Shown here one piece after another: positions 1-12,128 of a stretch of 64,000 nucleotides of DNA. The DNA is from Isoetes taiwanensis. Taxonomy: Eukaryota > Streptophyta > Lycopodiopsida > Isoetales > Isoetaceae. A model generated the notes under the pieces. That model was not told the DNA's origin, ran no database searches, and was given only the letters and a program-made list of their open reading frames with translations. The DNA lies in assembly GCA_021234155.1 (NCBI GenBank), contig JAJEKV010000086.1, positions 3,895,461 to 3,959,460 of the forward strand, given 5' to 3'. The translations under genes and the position numbers were made by a program. Position 1 is the stretch's first letter, and each line of letters begins with the position of its first letter.

Positions 1-2
1 TT

Positions 3-615
3 GCCCTAGCAGAAGGTGTCGTTGAGATCCACAAAGGCCACTTCACTCACACAAAGCTTAATTGCAAGAGAGTCAAATTACATTTTGATGATGAGTACCA
101 AAATGTGTGGGTGGCCATTGGTGATTGGGACAATGCAATTCATTTTACGCCAAAGAGCCGCCGTCCCTTGTTGAAGTGTCGGTACTTACTTTCTGGATGG
201 ACAAGCAAAATATCCATGGTTAGAGGAAACGTGTTTGAGAAATCAAAAAGGATGATGATCGTGTATGGGGGACACGAAATTCATGATGTCTATGCATTGG
301 GATATATTTATGAGATGCTTACGATTTCGTGCAAGCTATCACTTAATAATGGAGTGGTTTAATAATAACAACAATGCCCAATGGATTAATCCAACCCATA
401 TGTACCAACGACGTCTTGACAAGTTGGAGGAGCAAAAAACAAGAATGATGTGCCTACGTGAAGACATATTCTCATCACGACCCAAAGCTTCTGAAGTTGT
501 TGAAGCCTTACAAAGTGTTGGAATATCTTCTACCATGGTTGTGAGACAAAGACGACACATGAAGTGCATGGATGCCTTGGAGATGTCAAAATTGTTGTTG
601 TCACAACTCAAATAA
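3..615 (+). pseudogene. Unrecognised ORF remnant open at the left edge, possibly inside the CACTA element
   Basis: One frame is open from base 3 to 362 (about 119 codons) and has the look of coding sequence, with motifs such as VWVAIGDWDNAIHFTP. A second frame, 265-615, continues with a helical, basic, Lys/Arg-rich segment. The overlap suggests one ORF broken by a frameshift near 300-360. I do not recognise the protein. It lies upstream of the CACTA right terminus at 3486, so it may belong to that transposon's second gene, but no TNPD or TNPA motif is visible. Confidence 0.3.
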
Positions 616-2958
616 TGAATACAATATTGTATATCTTGCCATGTTTAAGAGTATTAAATTTTTTTAATTGTCTAATAACCAAATATATAAAGACACTTTT
701 AATTATTCAAATCCCAATGTTTTGTAATGAACTTCCCATGTTGCTAACATTTGTTGCTTTCCTACTATGTTATTCATCGCACTCCATATAAATAACTTGC
801 AAGTTTTTGCACATGTCCAAAGAACCATGGATTTGGCACGATGGCATATCTATTGTTCACAACTTTACTTCTCAAGCGTGGCTTGGTAGCCTTATTGATG
901 CCCTAAACTTCAGAAAGGCCTTTAAGAGGCTTAAGTTGGTCGCTCGGGTTTAGCTCGCCACCACCGCCACCTCCACCATTGTGTGGATTTGGTATGGATT
1001 TTTTCTAGGATAAAATGCAAGTTAACCATTTATTTTTAACGTTCTAATGTTTTTAAATGTAGCGTGTAAATGCGGTTGCGCCCTTCTTTTCCTATGCATA
1101 ATGTTCGGTCGTCGTGGTTATGGGCGGATCTTCTTCTCATCACCAAGAGAGAGGAAAAGGACCTCGTGATCCAAGCAGAAGACGAAGAGCGGTGGAACTC
1201 CGAGATATCAACGAGGCGATAACCCCGAAGATAGGTGGAATGCCTTGCAATTCGGGATGTCGCCCCGCAGAAATGGAGATTGCGCGGTCAGTTGAACAAA
1301 GTAGGCGGAGGTCTGGCCCCATGACCCTCCACGCCATAGCTCATACACTCCTTCAGAATTCAATCTTGGGACCGCTCCCGAGCACGAGGAGAATGAACCC
1401 CCGAAGGAGCGCCGGCCTGTCCGCCCACGTCGGAGTGGGACGCAATTCCTCTTCAAGCTTATAAAGATCGTGCACCACCCGCACCACCTCCACGAAGGCA
1501 TCTCTTTCAATATGAGTGAGTTCATCTTGAATTATGCCCTTTTTTGTTCACTAACACATATTCATATGTTAGTCGATGTTGAGTGTAGTAGCAAGAAAGT
1601 TGCCGCCACCACAAAGACCGCTAGATGGCATACAATTTTTGGAAGATGGCTAATAATGTCACAAATAGCGTTTTTGCCATAACGTCCACAAGGGTGGACT
1701 GGAACTCGGGAGCCTATGATGAGGAAAAGAGAGGATCAAGGAGATTTTAGAAGCAGAATATCCCGAGCTCAAGTCGAGAGATCTCATGGAGGGAGCTTTG
1801 TTCAAAGCGAGGGGTAAACATGTTAAATCCACAGGGTATTAGGCTCTTTTCGTTCTTCATTATAACCTCATTGTACTCATATTTTATTTATATTTTGCAG
1901 AGGGTAATCAGAAGAAGCGGTGAAAAGATCTTGCCAAAGCTGGAGTCCCAAGGATAGAGGGAAATTGACCCTATCCGGGTTGACTAATGAGGCATTTCAA
2001 GTACATCATCTCTCCCATGAGTCGTGATAATTAGATGATGCCATGTGGACTAAGTCCTTGTATTGCATTGTAGTGTTTGAAGGCCAACATATTATCAAAG
2101 AAAGGGAAGCTAGAACAAAGGCATTTGGGACGCGAGGTACGATGACAAAAGTGGCGACCATAGTGCCAATAAAGACTGGGTCGGCGGTTATGGCTTTACG
2201 GATAAGCTATTTGTAAGTATAAATTTGGTTTATAATGTAGGTTCTCGAAGTTGAACACTAACATTAGTTTTGGTGCTCATTCTCACTAGGCGCCATTTCT
2301 TTGGTCGCCCCACGCTAAAGATGAACGCGAAGGGCCTTCAAACAAGGCGCTCATGCGGCCATCGCGCACGCATGCTACAAGTGAAAGGGGGATGAAGTGT
2401 GTATCATTCATTAGATAATTATTTGTGACTACAATGAACTAATTGTTATGTATACAATATAATGCGTAAATGAAGACGAAGCCAATGAAGAAGAAGAAGA
2501 AGAGAGCAACAACTAAAGACTTAATATATTTTGTAATGTGCAAATTACATTGTGAAATATATTAATTGAATTCAATTTAAATTTTTATGCTTTGTTCTTA
2601 TTATTTGTGATTTTTTTGTTATGTTAATTTTATGCTCGATTCTATTTTTTATTCTTAGATTTATTAAACATTTAATTACATATTAAACAATAATGCTTAT
2701 CTACCATTAATATAATTTAATCAATATTTGTTTCTATTTTTCGATTTTTTAAATTTTAAATATTTATTCTCGATTTATTTTGTTCATATTTAATATTTAT
2801 TAATACTATTAATATTATTGATAATATTAATATTAATAAATATTACTAAATATTTATTTATATTAAATATTTGTTAATTTTGCATATGAATATTAAGCGT
2901 CCGAATAAATCATATTGAATAATATTAAATAAATATTTTTTTTATCAAAATTCTTTAA
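616..2958. other. Probable CACTA interior without a recognisable gene
   Basis: Only short broken frames are present. A 48-codon frame begins at the ATG near 813, a basic frame lies at 1114-1464, and a run of Glu/Asp codons ends in a stop near 2510, which could be an acidic C-terminus. From about 2520 to 2950 the sequence is AT-rich, with many TATT/AATA runs and no coding signal. Because it leads directly into the CACTA subterminal zone, it is most simply read as the 3' part of that element. Confidence 0.3.
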
Positions 2959-3486
2959 TCGCCATTGAACGACGTTGTTCAGCGCGGGGCGCCACGCCGT
3001 TAGCTGCCGTTGAACGACGCCGTTCGCGGGCGCCAGCCGGCAGTAAAGTTTACACCACGCCAGCCTGCAAGGTGTCGACGCCGCGTAAACGCCGCTGAAC
3101 GACGCTTCACACGCCGCTAGGCCACGCGTGGCCTTCGCTACCGGGCAACGCCACGCCGGGCGGACATGATGACGTACTTGTCGCCGTGGAACGACGCTGC
3201 CGTGTCATCCGCCACGCCCCGCTACCGGGGCGCGGCCACTCGGGCAAGGTGCGGCGGGTCGACCCACGGTACGCTAACGACGTTGAACGACATTACGTCG
3301 CCGCTTAAAGACGCCGCAGATTCGCGACGCTGTATAGCGACGCGATAAACGCCGTGACATCGACGCATCCGGACGTCGAAATAGACGTCGTTTATCGACG
3401 CTTCGGGACGCCGATCATCGACGCGGTAAACGACGCCCCGACGCCGTAATAGACGCCGTAAATAACGGGGCTTTGGTTTTGTAGTG
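2959..3486. mobile_element. CACTA (En/Spm) transposon right end: subterminal repeats plus terminus
   Basis: About 530 GC-rich bases are packed with short variants of GTTGAACGACG and GACGCCGTAAA in direct order, a pattern expected of CACTA subterminal binding repeats. The zone stops at 3481-3486 with GTAGTG, preceded by GGGGCTTTGGTTTT. Read on the minus strand this gives CACTACAAAACCAAAGCCCC, a CACTA-type terminus. The following AGT (3487-3489) is the expected place for a 3-bp target duplication. The left terminus was not found, so the element runs out of the window. Confidence 0.72.
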
Positions 3487-3693
3487 AGTTGCCGCTCCCG
3501 GCCTTGTTCGGGAAATCGCGCAGAGTTTAAGACCGACCTCGGTTCCTGCACGCATGCCATCTTGGCCCCTACAGAGGCGGGGCCGAGGATTATCTTCTTT
3601 GCGCCAGCGAACCTCAGGTGGCTATACATGCTAAGCGTAGACCATCATGCCCAAGGATTTGGCCTTGGCGCCGAGGGATTCGTGGGGAGAGGG

Positions 3694-4006
3694 GGTAAAA
3701 GCATGTTAGGGTGTCCCTTAAAAGTATTATTTAGTGACCAAAAAGTACCTAAAAGGTACCCGGATTTGGTAACCGGGTACTGTGTAATATCCCAATAAAA
3801 GGTACATTCTAGAACTTTTATATATATTTTGGTCTAAGTACCATTATCTTTATCTTAACTTTGAATATTAATCGCCCTTGACTTTTTATTTTGGATATTT
3901 GTACTAGTTTTAATGAAAATAAAAATGAGAAAGTACCCAGCCTCAAGTACCTAGTGTATGTACTTTTGCGTGTTCCAAAAGTGGTACACCCTAACATGCT
4001 TTTACC
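3694..4006. mobile_element. MITE of about 313 bp with 21-bp terminal inverted repeats
   Basis: The left end 3694-3714 (GGTAAAAGCATGTTAGGGTG then T) is matched exactly in inverse orientation by 3986-4006. Inside are further short inverted GGTACC-like words near both ends. No ORF belongs to it. No clear target duplication is seen, so the superfamily is not assigned. Confidence 0.75.
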
Positions 4007-4394
4007 TGTGCCTTAATTGTCCTCAATTTTGTAATATGTGTTGTATCTTTTTTGTACATCCCGCTTTTGATATTAATATAAAGTGCTATCTTAACATCAT
4101 ATTCTATTTTTTGCATTTGCATGTCGCCTATACATGCAAACTTTCAAATCGAAAAAAAAAAAAAAACACAACAAAACACCACCATTTTTTTCCAATAACC
4201 GGAAATAATAATAAATTATTTCACTTCGTGGGAATATTCTTTAAAAAAAAAAAAAAGGGGAACACTTTTTCTTTAAACGTACCCTTTCCTTTTAGGGTTT
4301 CCAATCTTGTGATAAGCTCTTCCCTTTTCCTATCTTCCTCCTCCTCCTAAGATTTGCTATGGACCATACCCGCCACAAAGAATGGTACCCACGA
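4007..4394. other. Low-complexity spacer
   Basis: This stretch holds two A-runs (about 4149-4164 and 4242-4256) and a C/T-rich block ending at 4350. I see no gene. It lies just upstream of the decayed ORF that starts near 4395 and could be its leader. Confidence 0.3.
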
Positions 4395-5780
4395 TGGAGA
4401 GCGATGGGATCCTCGATGTTCCCTTTGAGCAGCTCCATCCTTATTTGTTACAAGAGGTGGATCTTATCGCCAATATGGAGACCCATCCCGACTATGCTTA
4501 GATTTCTTGCGTTTTTACATTCAAGAGATGGTGCCCCGATTGCACTCAGATCGCGATCCTCCTCGCCTTTACCTCCACAGATCCGTGACTTATGCAGATG
4601 CTTGGGGATGACAAACATGCTGAGGATACACTTAGGGGTATTCAGCGCCGTGCTCGGCATGCTCCTATCCTCCAGTTTGGACGACAGCAGACCTATTTTG
4701 AGGTCCGCTTTGCATTGGCCATTCTTATGGACCAATATGTGGAGTTCGATTACACTCCATTGGAAAAAGGGAAGTTACCTATTGCTGATGATCCAGAGGA
4801 GGATGAGCCAATGTTGTTAAAAAACCCGTTTTTTATTTTTAAAGTACTTCTATAAAAATCCTCACGTTTTTTAAAGGATTTTTATGATTTGGTACGGCCA
4901 AAAAATAAAAATAAAAATATTGCATATTCTTTGCACTGCTTTATTGGACATATTTGATACTATTAAAATGCACATTTTGCTACAAGTTATAAGACGTAGC
5001 GTGCCAACAAGTAAATCAGAAACTTATGCTACTATTAGAAACTATTAAGTTCAAATACAAAGATATCATAGCTGTTTTGCCATGCAACTCTTAAGGAAGT
5101 TCAGAAAAACATTATTATAGAGGTTAAGAAGTATAAGAATTTTATATAAAAAGATAAATAAGTTCTAGAATATCATATATTTGAATAAAAAAAAATCACA
5201 GGCTAAGGATTTTTTAGGATTTTTAAAGATTTTTAAGGATTTTTAAGGATTTTAAAGATTTTTAACGTATTTTATATAAAATACGTTTTTAAAGATTTTT
5301 TCCAAAATTTTTAAAAATCTTCAAAAAATCTTAAAAAACGTTTTTTAAACGTACGGATTTTGACGTACTTAACAACATTGGGATGAGCGCATCAGCCATA
5401 CAGATTTTGTTCGATGGAAGCAGCTCGCCACCAAACCGCCCGTTGTACGAGGCCACGGTCGCAAGCTTGCGGGGTTGGATGCCCTTCCCCCAATCATGCA
5501 CAATGGTCGAGAGTATCTCCTCCTCGATGATATCATGTGGGCATATCACGTCATCGCTAACCTTCCACACATGACCAAGGACCTCGTCCTGTACGAGCTC
5601 GCTGAGTATTGTCAGGATGACTTCCTTGACTTCTCCCTTCCTGATTATCCTGCGGAAGTCCAACGGCTACTTAGGTTTCACCCAGAAGACCTTGCACCCG
5701 TTGAGACCTTGTTACGCCTAAGGCAATTGATGCTCCAAGATCCCCTTCTCCGCCACCGAGGATGCTTTTCTTTGCTATAG
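4395..5780 (+). pseudogene. Decayed ORF of unknown family, split by a hAT MITE
   Basis: A reading frame starts at 4395 (MESDGILDV...), shifts frame near 4495 and again near 4595, and runs to 4808. If the insertion 4809-5380 and one target duplication are ignored, the same frame continues at once (acidic DPEEDE, then RISHTDF) and stays open to 5778. The protein would be about 270 residues, hydrophilic and helical. I do not recognise it. Its position upstream of gag-like sequence could mean an extra ORF of a retroelement, but that is inference. The clean frame across the insertion site shows the ORF was coding when the MITE inserted. Confidence 0.45.
4809..5380. mobile_element. hAT-superfamily MITE (572 bp)
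   Basis: The element begins CAATGTTGTTAA and ends TTAACAACATTG, a perfect 12-bp terminal inverted repeat. It is flanked by the perfect 8-bp direct repeat GGATGAGC (4801-4808 and 5381-5388), the target-duplication length of hAT transposons. The interior is AT-rich with reiterated GGATTTTTAA words and has no coding capacity. The ORF on either side is in frame once element and duplication are discounted. Confidence 0.88.
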
Positions 5781-7309
5781 GACCTCATGTCCCTAATATT
5801 AACGAGGTGGTCATACCAATGGAGGAGGATGAACAGGGAGAAGAGTTGTGCGATAATCAAGACCATCCGAAAAGAAGATAAGGAAGAGGCCTATGCGAGC
5901 GTGTACATCTCAATCTTGAAAGGGAGATAGCGACTCAGCGAGATCCCGGACGTAGTAGCTTTTAAGAACCATCTTACGCGGTTCTTCCTCTCGCCTTTTC
6001 GTCAAGGCCAGGTGTTGTTTCTTTTGTTCGAGCTCTCGCCGTGAGGCCGAGGCATCTTTTCCCTTTGAAGGCTTTGTCGGGCCACGGCAGACACCGGAAG
6101 CTCCCCGCAAATCTCCATTCTCGGGCCAGACTTGTGAGTCGTGGACTTGGCACTTCTTTGCGTTAAGCCAAGACATTGCGGCTTGGATGAGCATGAAAAT
6201 GCTCGTAGCAGCACCATTAGCTGCTGCTTTTCCTCCCGCAGTTGCTTCAGCTGCCGCACTCACCATTAGCCCCGTGTCGTGGCCTTCGCCAAATGGAGCC
6301 ACCATCCCCTACGAAAATGGATCAAGACGCGGGGCCTAGCTCTTAGTCCTTTCCTAAGATCCATTAAATGAGTATAGCCTTTGGGCAACTCCACCATATG
6401 TATTTTCTTGGAATTAGTATAATTTTGTTTTGAGCCATTATACAATATATACGCTATTCTCTTATGATTTGTGTCTATTGTATTAATGAATACAATTCAA
6501 ATCGTTCTCTTCCATGATGTCTTACTACTTTGGAATCTAGTTTATAGCAAAATTGTTCAATCTATATATAATTACTCCCCGCCGCCTTGCGTAAGAAAAA
6601 CACATGGTGAGTGCGAAGATAGGATAACATTCCGATAATAACGAGAGATGAACAGGGGACCTCCCCGGGACTATGGGGAACGATACAACGAGTATCCCGA
6701 GCGGGGAAGTTGACGATGAGATAGCGGAGCTTAGGGTGCCGGGAACAACCTTATGATCCCGACAAGGGATGGAAATAGTTACTCTCTTCGAGAACGTGCT
6801 TACGATGATTTGAAATGGACCCTTTCCCCCGCACTTGGGATTATTGGAATATGACCCCACATCAAGCTTTTTGAGGATGCTAATGATCATCTCTCGCAAA
6901 TCTTCTACGCGACCGCTAAGGCTCTTCAACCTTCTGATTATTAGCCCCACTTGGGATTATCAACCCGTTATTATCCAGGCTTGGGCACGTTACAAGCTCG
7001 TCAGAGCTGTGCGTGAGAGTGTGCGCTATGCCTTCATGTATCCCTATGCAAACCCTTAAGCCGCATTTTCCAGTTTTGTGTGTTCCTATGCTTCACTATG
7101 ACTAGGAAATGGCCTGTATCAGGCCCCTTTATGTATTATATAACTATAAGTTTATAACTGTGTTCCGTATGAACTTCTTTAATGTAACCGTTAGTTCGCT
7201 TGTAATTTGAATCTTCCGTCCTTTTTCGTGTTCACTTTGTGTTTCTCGATACTACCCAAAATGACTTTGTTATAACACTTACTGTTATCGTACTCTTTCT
7301 TATATCATT
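5781..7309. other. Unassigned sequence between the split ORF and the chromovirus gag
   Basis: Short frames exist on both strands, for example a minus-strand 131-codon frame at 5910-6305 rich in Ala and Lys/Arg, but none resembles a known family. No LTR matching 12716 onward and no tRNA-type primer-binding site was found here. The 5' LTR of the downstream chromovirus therefore seems to be missing or beyond recognition. Confidence 0.3.
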
Positions 7310-7779
7310 GTATGTTTAATATAGACGGTGCACGCAATGCCGCCTGGCAGACACCCTCAAATGCAAGTCGATTAACACCCGAACAAGAATTGATGTCGAT
7401 GAAAAGACAAGTTAGGGCGAATTACAAGCCCACGCCTTGCATGCTAACCCACCACAAGATGTACAACAGATGCACCGGAGTTACCTCCCTTCGCCTAGTC
7501 AGTCCACCGCGGCCCAGCCCGTCCCCACCACGAACCCCCCCGCATCCGGGGCGAAAAGAGGTCCCACTCTAAACGCACGGAGCTCCTCTAGAGATAGTGC
7601 CACCTCCTCAAAGTCCGCCACTTCAGTGTCATCCTGAATCATCCGCGATCATCCGGGTGGCCATGCAAAGCCGAGATAAGGAGTACCGCGAAGACAGCTT
7701 GATACACCCATAACTAGTATATGGAAGAATAGGAAATTGGCCCCGCTTTGATGGGAAATCTAGAGGTGGCTTGAATGCC

Positions 7780-8580
7780 GAATCCCGGGCCGGACTAAAT
7801 GAAGGAGTTCGGCAGGTCCTATGGCATGACAGAGAAGGATACAGGAAAGGTTGCCACCACAAACCTTACCGGAGCTGCCCGTATTTGGTGGAAGGGCTAT
7901 GCCAGAGCCAAACATCTGGACAGGAGTAGATGCAACTTCAGAAAGTTTGCCAAGGCCTTCAAATCGCATTATGTGCCCCGTGCACATAAATGCCAACAGA
8001 TCCCACTTTCTGGCTGTGTTGGAGCGTAAGAGTATGTCCGTACAGGCTTACACGGATGAGTTTATGCGCCTGAGACTGTATGTACCTGGTATGAATGAGA
8101 AAAGGGCAGTGGAGGGCTATATTGAGGGTTTGGCACCATCGATCAAACGGATGGTTAAGGCCATCGACCCGAAATCAGTTGCAGAAGCCGAGGCTAAAGC
8201 ATTGAGCCTCGAGGAGGACATACCAAGGAATCGATCCGCCGCCCCGCTCCTTACCGCGTACCACGGCCATCCACACCTTATAAACCCCGCTCTCCAAGTC
8301 CGGGGCCCTCTCAGCAGAACTCTTACGGTCGCCATGAGAAGAAAGTCGCTTTTAGCACGCCAGATAAGCAGAACAATGCTGGTAAGGAAGTTCGCGAACC
8401 TCTTATGATCCATTCCTAAAGAGGCTGGGGAGTACCGTAGGGATAAGGCATGTTACAGGTGTATGAGGCCTGGACACTTCATGCAGAATTGCCCATATGT
8501 TACCCAGAGACGCCCGCTGGCCATGGCCGACCTTGACTGGGACGATATTGAGTCAACATTACTTGGCGACGAGGGACGCC
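7780..8580 (+). pseudogene. gag: Chromovirus gag with CCHC zinc knuckle, frameshifted
   Basis: Fragments in two frames (7799-8029 and about 8000-8230) carry the typical gag helices, such as LTGAARIWWKGYA and QAYTDEFMRLRLYVPGMNE. A zinc knuckle of the form CX2CX4HX4C follows at 8451-8492 (CYRCMRPGHFMQNC). Gag would form the particle that packages the element RNA. At least three frame changes separate these parts. Confidence 0.85.
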
Positions 8581-8639
8581 TCGAAAGTACATTCACGTAA
8601 GGCGTCTCATATCCTTGCAGCTATAGAAACTGGAAATCT

Positions 8640-9027
8640 TTGAAAAGTCACCGCCGGGTCATTTCCACCATAGGCCAAGTAGGCAAGAAGCCTTTTGTAA
8701 TTCTTATGGATACGGGAGTACACATAATTTTGCTTCTCCTAGAATGGCCCAGGTCCTACAACCGGAAACCCTAAGGTCACTTAATCGAGGCCCCGTCACT
8801 TTAGCCAGATTGGTAAGGTTAGACATACTCATGGTCGCCGTGATCAACCTTAAGATCACGGGTTGCCTGCCGCACCGGTTGCTATGGGTGCCGAAGTTAA
8901 TGGATATTGGCAAATACGACCTCATTGTCGGGAATGGAATTCTTGGCATCTGCAAAAGCCAACATAGGCTGAGAAGAGAGAAGTTACCTTCAACGCGCAC
9001 TAATGGAGCCCCAGTAACTATAAAAAG
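8640..9027 (+). pseudogene. Chromovirus aspartic protease remnant
   Basis: The catalytic triplet Asp-Thr-Gly lies at 8709-8717 in the context PFVILMDTGVH, as in retrotransposon pepsin-like proteases that mature Gag-Pol. Downstream, YDLIVG near 8920-8940 matches the second conserved patch of the family. Stops and shifts in between break the frame. Confidence 0.7.
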
Positions 9028-9990
9028 GTGAACCATTCAACCCTATCATGCGGTCTATGTCCATTCGACAGGTTAGATAAAGCTATACGCAAGCAAAAAG
9101 CTCCTCCTCGCATTATTAGACTTGCTTCCATTGAGTCAGATGCTAAGCAAAACCAAGTAATCAACACCTTGCCACGGGGGATTGCCAGTATTCTCCATGA
9201 ATTTAGCGATCTTTTCCCAGACGAGATCCAGAAGCTTCCTCCTTTTAGAGGGGTAGAATGTGAGATAGCTTTAGAGCCAGGTACTAAACCCACCAGCAAG
9301 GCCCCGTACCGTATGAGTCCCCCAGAGTTGGCAGAGCTTAAGAAGCAACTTCAAGAGCTACTAAACCTAGGTTTTATTCGACCTAGCGTTTCGCCCTTTG
9401 GCGCCCCTATTCTTTTTGTAAAGAAAAAAGACGGCTCCTTGAGAATGTGTATTGATTATCGGCAACTCAACAAGCATTCCATCAAAAATCGCTATGCTTT
9501 GCCGAGAGCAGATGATCTAATGGATCAGTTGCAAGGGGCCAAATATTTTTCAAAGATTGACCTTCGCTCGGGATATCATCAGATAAGGATTAAAGAGGAG
9601 GACATCCATAAATCTGCTTTTCGCACTAGATATGGGCATTATGAGTTTACCGTTATGCCTTCCGGATTAACTAATGCCCCCGCAACGTTTATGCGGTTAA
9701 TGAACGATGTTTTCCGGCCAATACTTGGATGATTTTGTTGTCATTTTCTTTTGACGACATTCTCATCTGAAGACTCTAGAAGAGCATGAGAAACATCTTA
9801 AATTGGCCCTACAAAAGTTAAGACGTCATCAGCTTTTGCCAAGTTCTCTAAGTGCAAGTTTGCCACCCAAAGGTTGACTATTTGGGCCATATCATTTTTC
9901 TTGCAGAGGGAATTGCTACAGATCCAAAGAAAAAATAGAGGCCGTAAGGGGAATGGCCTATTCCGAAAAAATGTCTCCGAGGTCCGAAGT
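9028..9990 (+). pseudogene. pol: Chromovirus reverse transcriptase, broken at the catalytic motif
   Basis: The 9028-9732 frame holds most of an RT palm and fingers: [19 protein letters not shown], the first catalytic Asp in [13 protein letters not shown], and the [13 protein letters not shown] patch. The catalytic Asp-Asp pair occurs just downstream in another frame (about 9755-9770, ..FFDDIL). A single-base shift therefore separates it from the upstream domain. RT copies the RNA into cDNA. This copy cannot make an intact one. Confidence 0.9.
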
Positions 9991-11560
9991 TTCTTGGGAT
10001 TAGCAGGATACTATCGAAAGTTTGTCAAGGATTTTGCAAGGATTGCAGCACCTCTTATAAACCTTACGAAGCATGAGAAGGTGAAGGATTGGATGGAGCA
10101 CTGGAAGACTAAGGTTCAGGGAAGTTTCCAGCAGCTTAAAGATGCCTTAACCTCAAGACCCGTTCTCACGTTGTCCGATCGATAAGGATAAACTAGTGGC
10201 CACTGATGCCAGTAAAATCGCCACTGGTGGGGTTCTAATGCAGGAAGGGAGGGTTATTGCCTATGATTCAAAGAAGATGAACGAGACAGAACAGCGATAT
10301 CCTACCCATGATCAGGAGTTGTTAGTCGTTGTTCGCAAGATTGCGAATATGGAGACACTACCTCCTTGGTAGAAGATTCCGCTTGGACACGGATCACCAA
10401 AGTCTCCGTTATTTATCCACCCAATCAACCTCAACCTCCGCCGAGGGAGATGGATGGAATTTCTTGAAGAATGTGATTTTGAGATCATGTATAAGCCTGG
10501 AAAGCACAATGTGGTTGCGGATGCATTGTCACGCCACCCCTCGGTAACCCGAACCCATTGTAATGCAATTTCTACACTCACAAGTGAGTTTGGGAAACAG
10601 ATAGAACAGACCTTGGCTACGGATCCCGAGTTCTGTGAAATATGGGCTAGTTTGAGTAAGGAGGCACGCACAGATAAAGAACGCGAAGCTTTCCGTTCAT
10701 ATAAGAAAGAGGGCAATCTGTTATATCACGAGGATAAGTTGTGTGTACCTCAGACTTCCGGAGTGCGTAAGTTAATCCTCCATGACACACATAACAGCCC
10801 TATAGCTGGACATGCAGGATTTATGAAGACCTATTTTAAAATCCGCTCCAGTTATTTTTGGCCTTCGATGAAGAAGGACATTGCCAGGTACATTAAGCAG
10901 TGTCAGGTATGTCAGCAGACCAAGGCAGAACAATTAAGGACTCCAGGAGAATTGCAACCTTTGGATGTGCCCAACGCTAAGTGGGAAGTGATAACCATGG
11001 ATTTTATAGTGGGCCTTCCACGTACTCTCCGTGGATATGATGCGTTAATGGTCGTGGTCGACAAATTGTCAAAAATGGCTCATTTCTTGCCATGTCGTAC
11101 CACGGACACCGCCTTTGATCTTTGATACGCTCGCTTTTGCAAAAGAGATCTTCAGTTGCACGGAATGCCACGGGTCATTGTATCGACATGAGATCCCAAA
11201 TTTGTAAGTGCATTTTGGAAAGATTTCTTCACCACCATACAAACCAAGCTTGCTATGAGTACAAACTTTATCATCCTCGCACGGATGGTCAAACAGAAGG
11301 CATACCAACCGTATCATAGAGGATATGCTACGGGTTTATGTGGAGTAAGCAATCCCAATGGGTGACTATATTTATCTAGTAGAGTTTGCCTATAACAAGA
11401 TGAAACAGGAGTCTTCCAGAATGTCTCCTTTCATGATAAATTATGGTTATCAATGCCTTACTCCTGACACATGGCACAACCCCGTGTCGAAGTGGAGGTT
11501 TCTCAACAACTCCTCCCGGAGATGCAAGCTTTGGTCGAGGAAGCACGTGGTTACTTGCTA
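9991..11560 (+). pseudogene. pol: Chromovirus RNase H and integrase
   Basis: RNase H is represented by VRSFLGLAGYYRKFVKDF and, near 10196-10330, ATDASKIATGGVLMQ and EQRYPTHDQELLVVV. The frame 10454-11125 continues through the RNase H tail (KPGKHNVVADALSRHP), the HHCC zinc finger with CQVCQQTKAE, and the first integrase Asp in ITMDFIVGLP. The integrase core continues in broken frames to about 11560 (YHPRTDGQTE at about 11270). These activities remove template RNA and insert the cDNA. Confidence 0.88.
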
Positions 11561-11759
11561 GCGACAAAAATCGTCAAAAGAGTGTAGCAGATAAGCATGG
11601 GACTCCACGAAGTCTTCCGTGGGTGAATCTGGGTTTGGCTTAAGATTAAGGTAAAACAAGCCAAGCTTAAGATTGGTAATCGCAAGAAGTTGGCACCCGT
11701 GATGGGCTGGACCGCTCAAAATCATCGAACGTATTGGGGAGCAAGCATATCGCCTGGAC

Positions 11760-12128
11760 TTGCCACCCCGCTTAAAGATCCACAAGGTTTTTCATGTGAG
11801 TCTTCTAAAGCAGCACACCCCTGATCCAGAGGAGGTTTTGGAAACCCCAACCCTCCTGGAAATGACAGAGGAGCAGCTAGAGATAGTACCTGAAGCTCTT
11901 CTTGATCGAGCTTATAAACAGACCAGGAGGACTCAAATGCTACAATACTTGGTCAAGTGGAAACACTTGCCAGTGGAGGATGCTACGTGGGTGATGCAAA
12001 CAGATCTTGAGAAGCACTACCCGGATTTCATGCGCGAATCTCAAGGCCGCACCATCAACGATGCTATTAACCCCGCTCCCGGCGGTAAGCTTGAAGACTT
12101 GATTCGCCGAGAATCAGTAGAGGGGTAG
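11760..12128 (+). pseudogene. Integrase C-terminus with chromodomain
   Basis: This frame contains the PPRLKIHKVFHVSLLK motif that closes the integrase, then a chromodomain with QYLVKWKHLPVEDATW, the aromatic and acidic pattern that reads histone marks in chromoviruses. The stop is at 12126-12128. The chromodomain assigns the element to the chromovirus clade and implies targeting to heterochromatin. The domain itself is uninterrupted. Confidence 0.9.

Noticed and set aside
5910-6305. Minus-strand ORF of 131 codons
   Set aside because: Ala/Lys-rich composition, no recognisable domain, and plus-strand frames of similar quality overlap it.
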